From an uncultured Trueperaceae bacterium (GTDB taxonomy: Bacteria > Deinococcota > Deinococci > Deinococcales > Trueperaceae), in contig CALDPK010000223.1 of the NCBI GenBank assembly GCA_937911855.1, positions 1 through 7,285 on the forward strand: a DNA stretch of 7,285 nt, written 5' to 3'. The translations under genes and the position numbers were made by a program. The notes beneath the pieces were generated by a model. That model searched no databases, was not told the origin of the DNA, and saw only the letters and a list, made by a program, of their open reading frames with translations. Of the stretch, positions 5,276 through 7,285 are shown in pieces. Position 1 is the stretch's first letter; each line of letters begins with the position of its first letter.

Positions 5276-6328
5276 ATGAACGAGATCATCCCGTTTTTCG
5301 ACGGCCATAACGACACGATCAAGCGCCTGTTCGAGCCGGCCACCGACCGGCGCGCCCCGGAGGCGTTCCTGAACGGCTCAGACGAAGGTCACATCGACCT
5401 GCCGCGCGCGCAGGAAGCAGGCATGAAAGGCGGCTTCTGGGCGACGTTCGTGCCGAGCCCGGTCACGGCTGAAGTGGCGGGTATGGACATCACTGAACGT
5501 CCGCCGGCGGAGACCCCTGAGCACCGGGAATCGGTCGCCGTCACCCTGCGGCTGGCGGCAGGGCTGTTCGAACTCGAGCGCCGGTCAGCAGGTGCGTTCA
5601 AGGTCGTGAAATCCGCTCAGGAACTCCGCGAGGCAGTCGAGAACGACGTGTACGCTGCCATCTTCCACATCGAAGGGGCTGAAGCCATCGGCGATGACCT
5701 GGACGAGCTCTACGTCCTGCACCAGGCGGGACTGCGTTCACTAGGCCCGGTCTGGAGCCGCGACAACCGTTTCGCTCGCGGTGTGCCTTTCCGCTTCCCC
5801 AGCTCACCGGACACCGGGCCTGGCCTGACCGAAGCCGGCAAGGCGCTGGTCCGCGCCTGCAACGAACTCGGCGTGATGATCGACTTATCGCACATGAACG
5901 AGCAGGGCTTCAACGACGTCGCCGCGCTGTCGGACGCGCCGCTCGTCGCGACCCACAGCAACGCCCACGCGGTTGCGCAGTCCAGCCGCAACCTGACCGA
6001 CCGGCAGCTTCAGATGATCCGCGACTCCGGCGGCGTGGTCGGCCTGAACTACGCGACCGCCTTTCTCAACCCCGACGGTTCACGTGAACCGGGCACGACC
6101 TTCGAGGTCATGCTGCGCCACACCGACCACCTGCTGGGCATCCTGGGCGAAGACGGCGTGGCCCTGGGCAGCGACTTCGACGGTGCCGGCATTCCTGACG
6201 TCATAGGTGACGTGCGCGGCGTGCAGAAACTGCTGCAGGCGATGCTGGCACATGATTACGGCCGCGAGCTGGTCGATAAGATCGCCATCGGCAACTGGCT
6301 CGACGTGCTTGGGCGCACCTGGAAGTAA
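5276..6328 (+). CDS. Membrane-dipeptidase family (M19) zinc dipeptidase
   Basis: A metal-dependent dipeptidase of the renal dipeptidase/amidohydrolase superfamily that hydrolyses dipeptides, in some members including D-residues. The 350 residues carry the full binuclear zinc site: His11 and Asp13 (DGHNDT), bridging Glu133 (HIEGAE), His206 (DLSHM), His227 (THSNAHA) and Asp300 (GSDFDG). Arg238 in SSRNLTD corresponds to the substrate-carboxylate-binding arginine. The length is normal for bacterial members. There is no signal peptide or membrane anchor, so it is probably cytoplasmic despite the family name. I chose the ATG at 5276 over an in-frame GTG at 5261. The GTG has no ribosome site and lies inside the likely promoter, and the DGHND motif sits close to the N-terminus as is usual. 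It is divergent from mreD and ends 6 nt from the livF stop. The exact substrate is not predictable. Confidence 0.93.
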   Translation: MNEIIPFFDGHNDTIKRLFEPATDRRAPEAFLNGSDEGHIDLPRAQEAGMKGGFWATFVPSPVTAEVAGMDITERPPAETPEHRESVAVTLRLAAGLFELERRSAGAFKVVKSAQELREAVENDVYAAIFHIEGAEAIGDDLDELYVLHQAGLRSLGPVWSRDNRFARGVPFRFPSSPDTGPGLTEAGKALVRACNELGVMIDLSHMNEQGFNDVAALSDAPLVATHSNAHAVAQSSRNLTDRQLQMIRDSGGVVGLNYATAFLNPDGSREPGTTFEVMLRHTDHLLGILGEDGVALGSDFDGAGIPDVIGDVRGVQKLLQAMLAHDYGRELVDKIAIGNWLDVLGRTWK

Positions 6329-6334
6329 CGCCGC

Positions 6335-7054
6335 TCACGTCTCCCCCAGGTAAGCCCGCTTCATCCCCTCGTCCTGCGCAAGCTCGGCCGCCGTACCGCT
6401 GAGGACGACCTCGCCGGTCTGCAACACGTAACCGCGGTCCGCCACCGACAGCGCGATGTTGGCGTTCTGCTCGACCACGAACACGCTGATGCCCTGGTCG
6501 TTGACGCGTTTGATGATCTCGAAGATGCGCTCGACGAACAGCGGCGCCAGACCCATCGACGGCTCGTCCATCAGGATCAGTCGCGGCCGGCTCATGAGCG
6601 CGCGGCCCATCGCCAGCATCTGCTGTTCCCCGCCGGACATGGTGCCGCCCTGCTGGTTCAGCCGTTCAGCAAGGCGCGGGAACAGCTCGAACACGTACTC
6701 CATGTCTTCCCTGATGCCGGCAGTGTCCCGGCGCAGATAAGCGCCCATGTCCAGGTTCTCGCGCACGGTCAGGCGTGGGAAGATCCGCCGGTTTTCGGGA
6801 ACGACCGCCATGCCGCGGCCGATCCGTTCGGCTGTAGTCATGGTGTCGGCGCGCTCGCCGGCGAAGTACATCTCGCCCTCGCTGACCCGCACGAGTCCCA
6901 GGATGGTCTTCAGCGTTGTCGACTTGCCGCTGGCGTTACCGCCGAGCAGGCAGACCATCTCGCCCTTGCCTATGACCATGTCCACCTTGTGCAGCACCCG
7001 GATCGGCCCGTAATGGGTGGTCACCTGCCGCAGCTCGAGGATGTTGTCGCTCAC
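6335..7054 (-). CDS. livF: Branched-chain amino acid ABC transporter ATP-binding protein LivF
   Basis: One of the two ATPases that power the Liv (high-affinity branched-chain amino acid) importer with LivG, permeases LivH/LivM and a binding protein. The 239 residues match LivF in length. The Walker A is GGNASGKST (38-46), the LivF-like switch region VPENRRIFPRLTVREN is at 85-100, the signature MSGGEQQMLAMGRAL spans 139-153, and the Walker B is LILMDEPSMGLAP (159-171). The VEQNANIAL segment near 194-202, where most ABC ATPases have a switch histidine, is the usual LivF form. The start is GTG, overlapping the livG stop as GTGA (4 nt), with GGGAG (complement of 7062-7066) 7 nt upstream, so translation is coupled. 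Related family members carry amides or other solutes, so the substrate is an inference from family. Confidence 0.92.
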   Translation of the reverse strand: MSDNILELRQVTTHYGPIRVLHKVDMVIGKGEMVCLLGGNASGKSTTLKTILGLVRVSEGEMYFAGERADTMTTAERIGRGMAVVPENRRIFPRLTVRENLDMGAYLRRDTAGIREDMEYVFELFPRLAERLNQQGGTMSGGEQQMLAMGRALMSRPRLILMDEPSMGLAPLFVERIFEIIKRVNDQGISVFVVEQNANIALSVADRGYVLQTGEVVLSGTAAELAQDEGMKRAYLGET

Positions 7055-7285
7055 GGCGTCTCTCCCAGCTCGTCGCTCAGGTCAGCGCTGCGGCCCTCAG
7101 CTGCGGCGCGTTTGCCCAGGTAGGCTTCGATGACCGCGGGATTGTCGACAACCTCGCGGTAAGTGCCTTCGGCGATCTTGCGACCGTAGTCAAGTACCAC
7201 TACGCGGTCGCTGATCTCGCCGACCAGGTTCATCTTGTGCTCGACGAGCAGGATCGTGTAGCCGCCCTCATCACGCATGCGGCGG
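7051..7285 (-). CDS. livG: Branched-chain amino acid ABC transporter ATP-binding protein LivG, C-terminal part
   Basis: Only the last 77 codons are inside the window; the gene continues past position 7285. The visible part has the switch-histidine region LLVEHKMNLV, then ISDRVVVLDYGRKIAEGT and NPAVIEAYLG, which are characteristic of LivG. The Walker and signature motifs lie outside the window. A tail of about 20 hydrophilic residues (KRAAAEGRSADLSDELGETP) follows the conserved AYLG end and is somewhat longer than usual. It is translated just ahead of livF, with a 4-nt overlap. Confidence 0.88.
   Translation of the reverse strand, partial: RRMRDEGGYTILLVEHKMNLVGEISDRVVVLDYGRKIAEGTYREVVDNPAVIEAYLGKRAAAEGRSADLSDELGETP

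Overview
The window is GC-rich DNA from a bacterium with an outer-membrane or diderm-style elongation machinery. It contains mreD, a class B PBP2, minC, a thiolase, an M19 dipeptidase and branched-chain amino acid ABC transporter ATPases. The mreD-PBP2-minC combination, the high GC and start codons sitting directly behind -10-like boxes (leaderless style) make Deinococcota (Deinococcus/Truepera-like) my best guess. That is inference at moderate confidence; no rRNA or other marker is present to settle it.

Layout. (i) Positions 1-195 form a less GC-rich leader with a perfect TATAAT, a strong hairpin and a 12-bp palindrome. (ii) 196-768 (+) encodes the C-terminal half of a prephenate dehydrogenase (TyrA): helical dimerisation region plus ACT domain, with no NAD-binding domain. 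It has a hydrophobic N-terminus and ends in a probable terminator. (iii) 769-1113 is a gene-free convergent region holding three 32-bp imperfect palindromes at about 95-bp spacing, with compensating arm changes. (iv) 5205 back to 1114 (-) is a tightly packed operon: mreD, PBP2 (mrdA), minC and an acetyl-CoA acyltransferase. (v) 5206-5275 is a 70-bp divergent promoter region. (vi) 5276-6328 (+) is an M19 dipeptidase. (vii) 6335-7285 (-) holds livF and the end of livG, overlapping by 4 nt and converging on the dipeptidase with a 6-nt gap.

How the genes fit together. MreD and PBP2 belong to the rod/elongasome complex that builds lateral cell wall, and MinC inhibits FtsZ ring formation away from midcell. 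The operon therefore links elongation with division-site control. The thiolase is metabolic and appears to be co-transcribed. The dipeptidase and Liv transporter both concern peptide and amino acid supply, but they converge and are not one operon.

Most of the window is ordinary housekeeping content. The two parts that known families do not fully explain are the palindromic repeat cluster at 799-1022 and the stand-alone TyrA C-terminal/ACT gene with its structured-looking leader.
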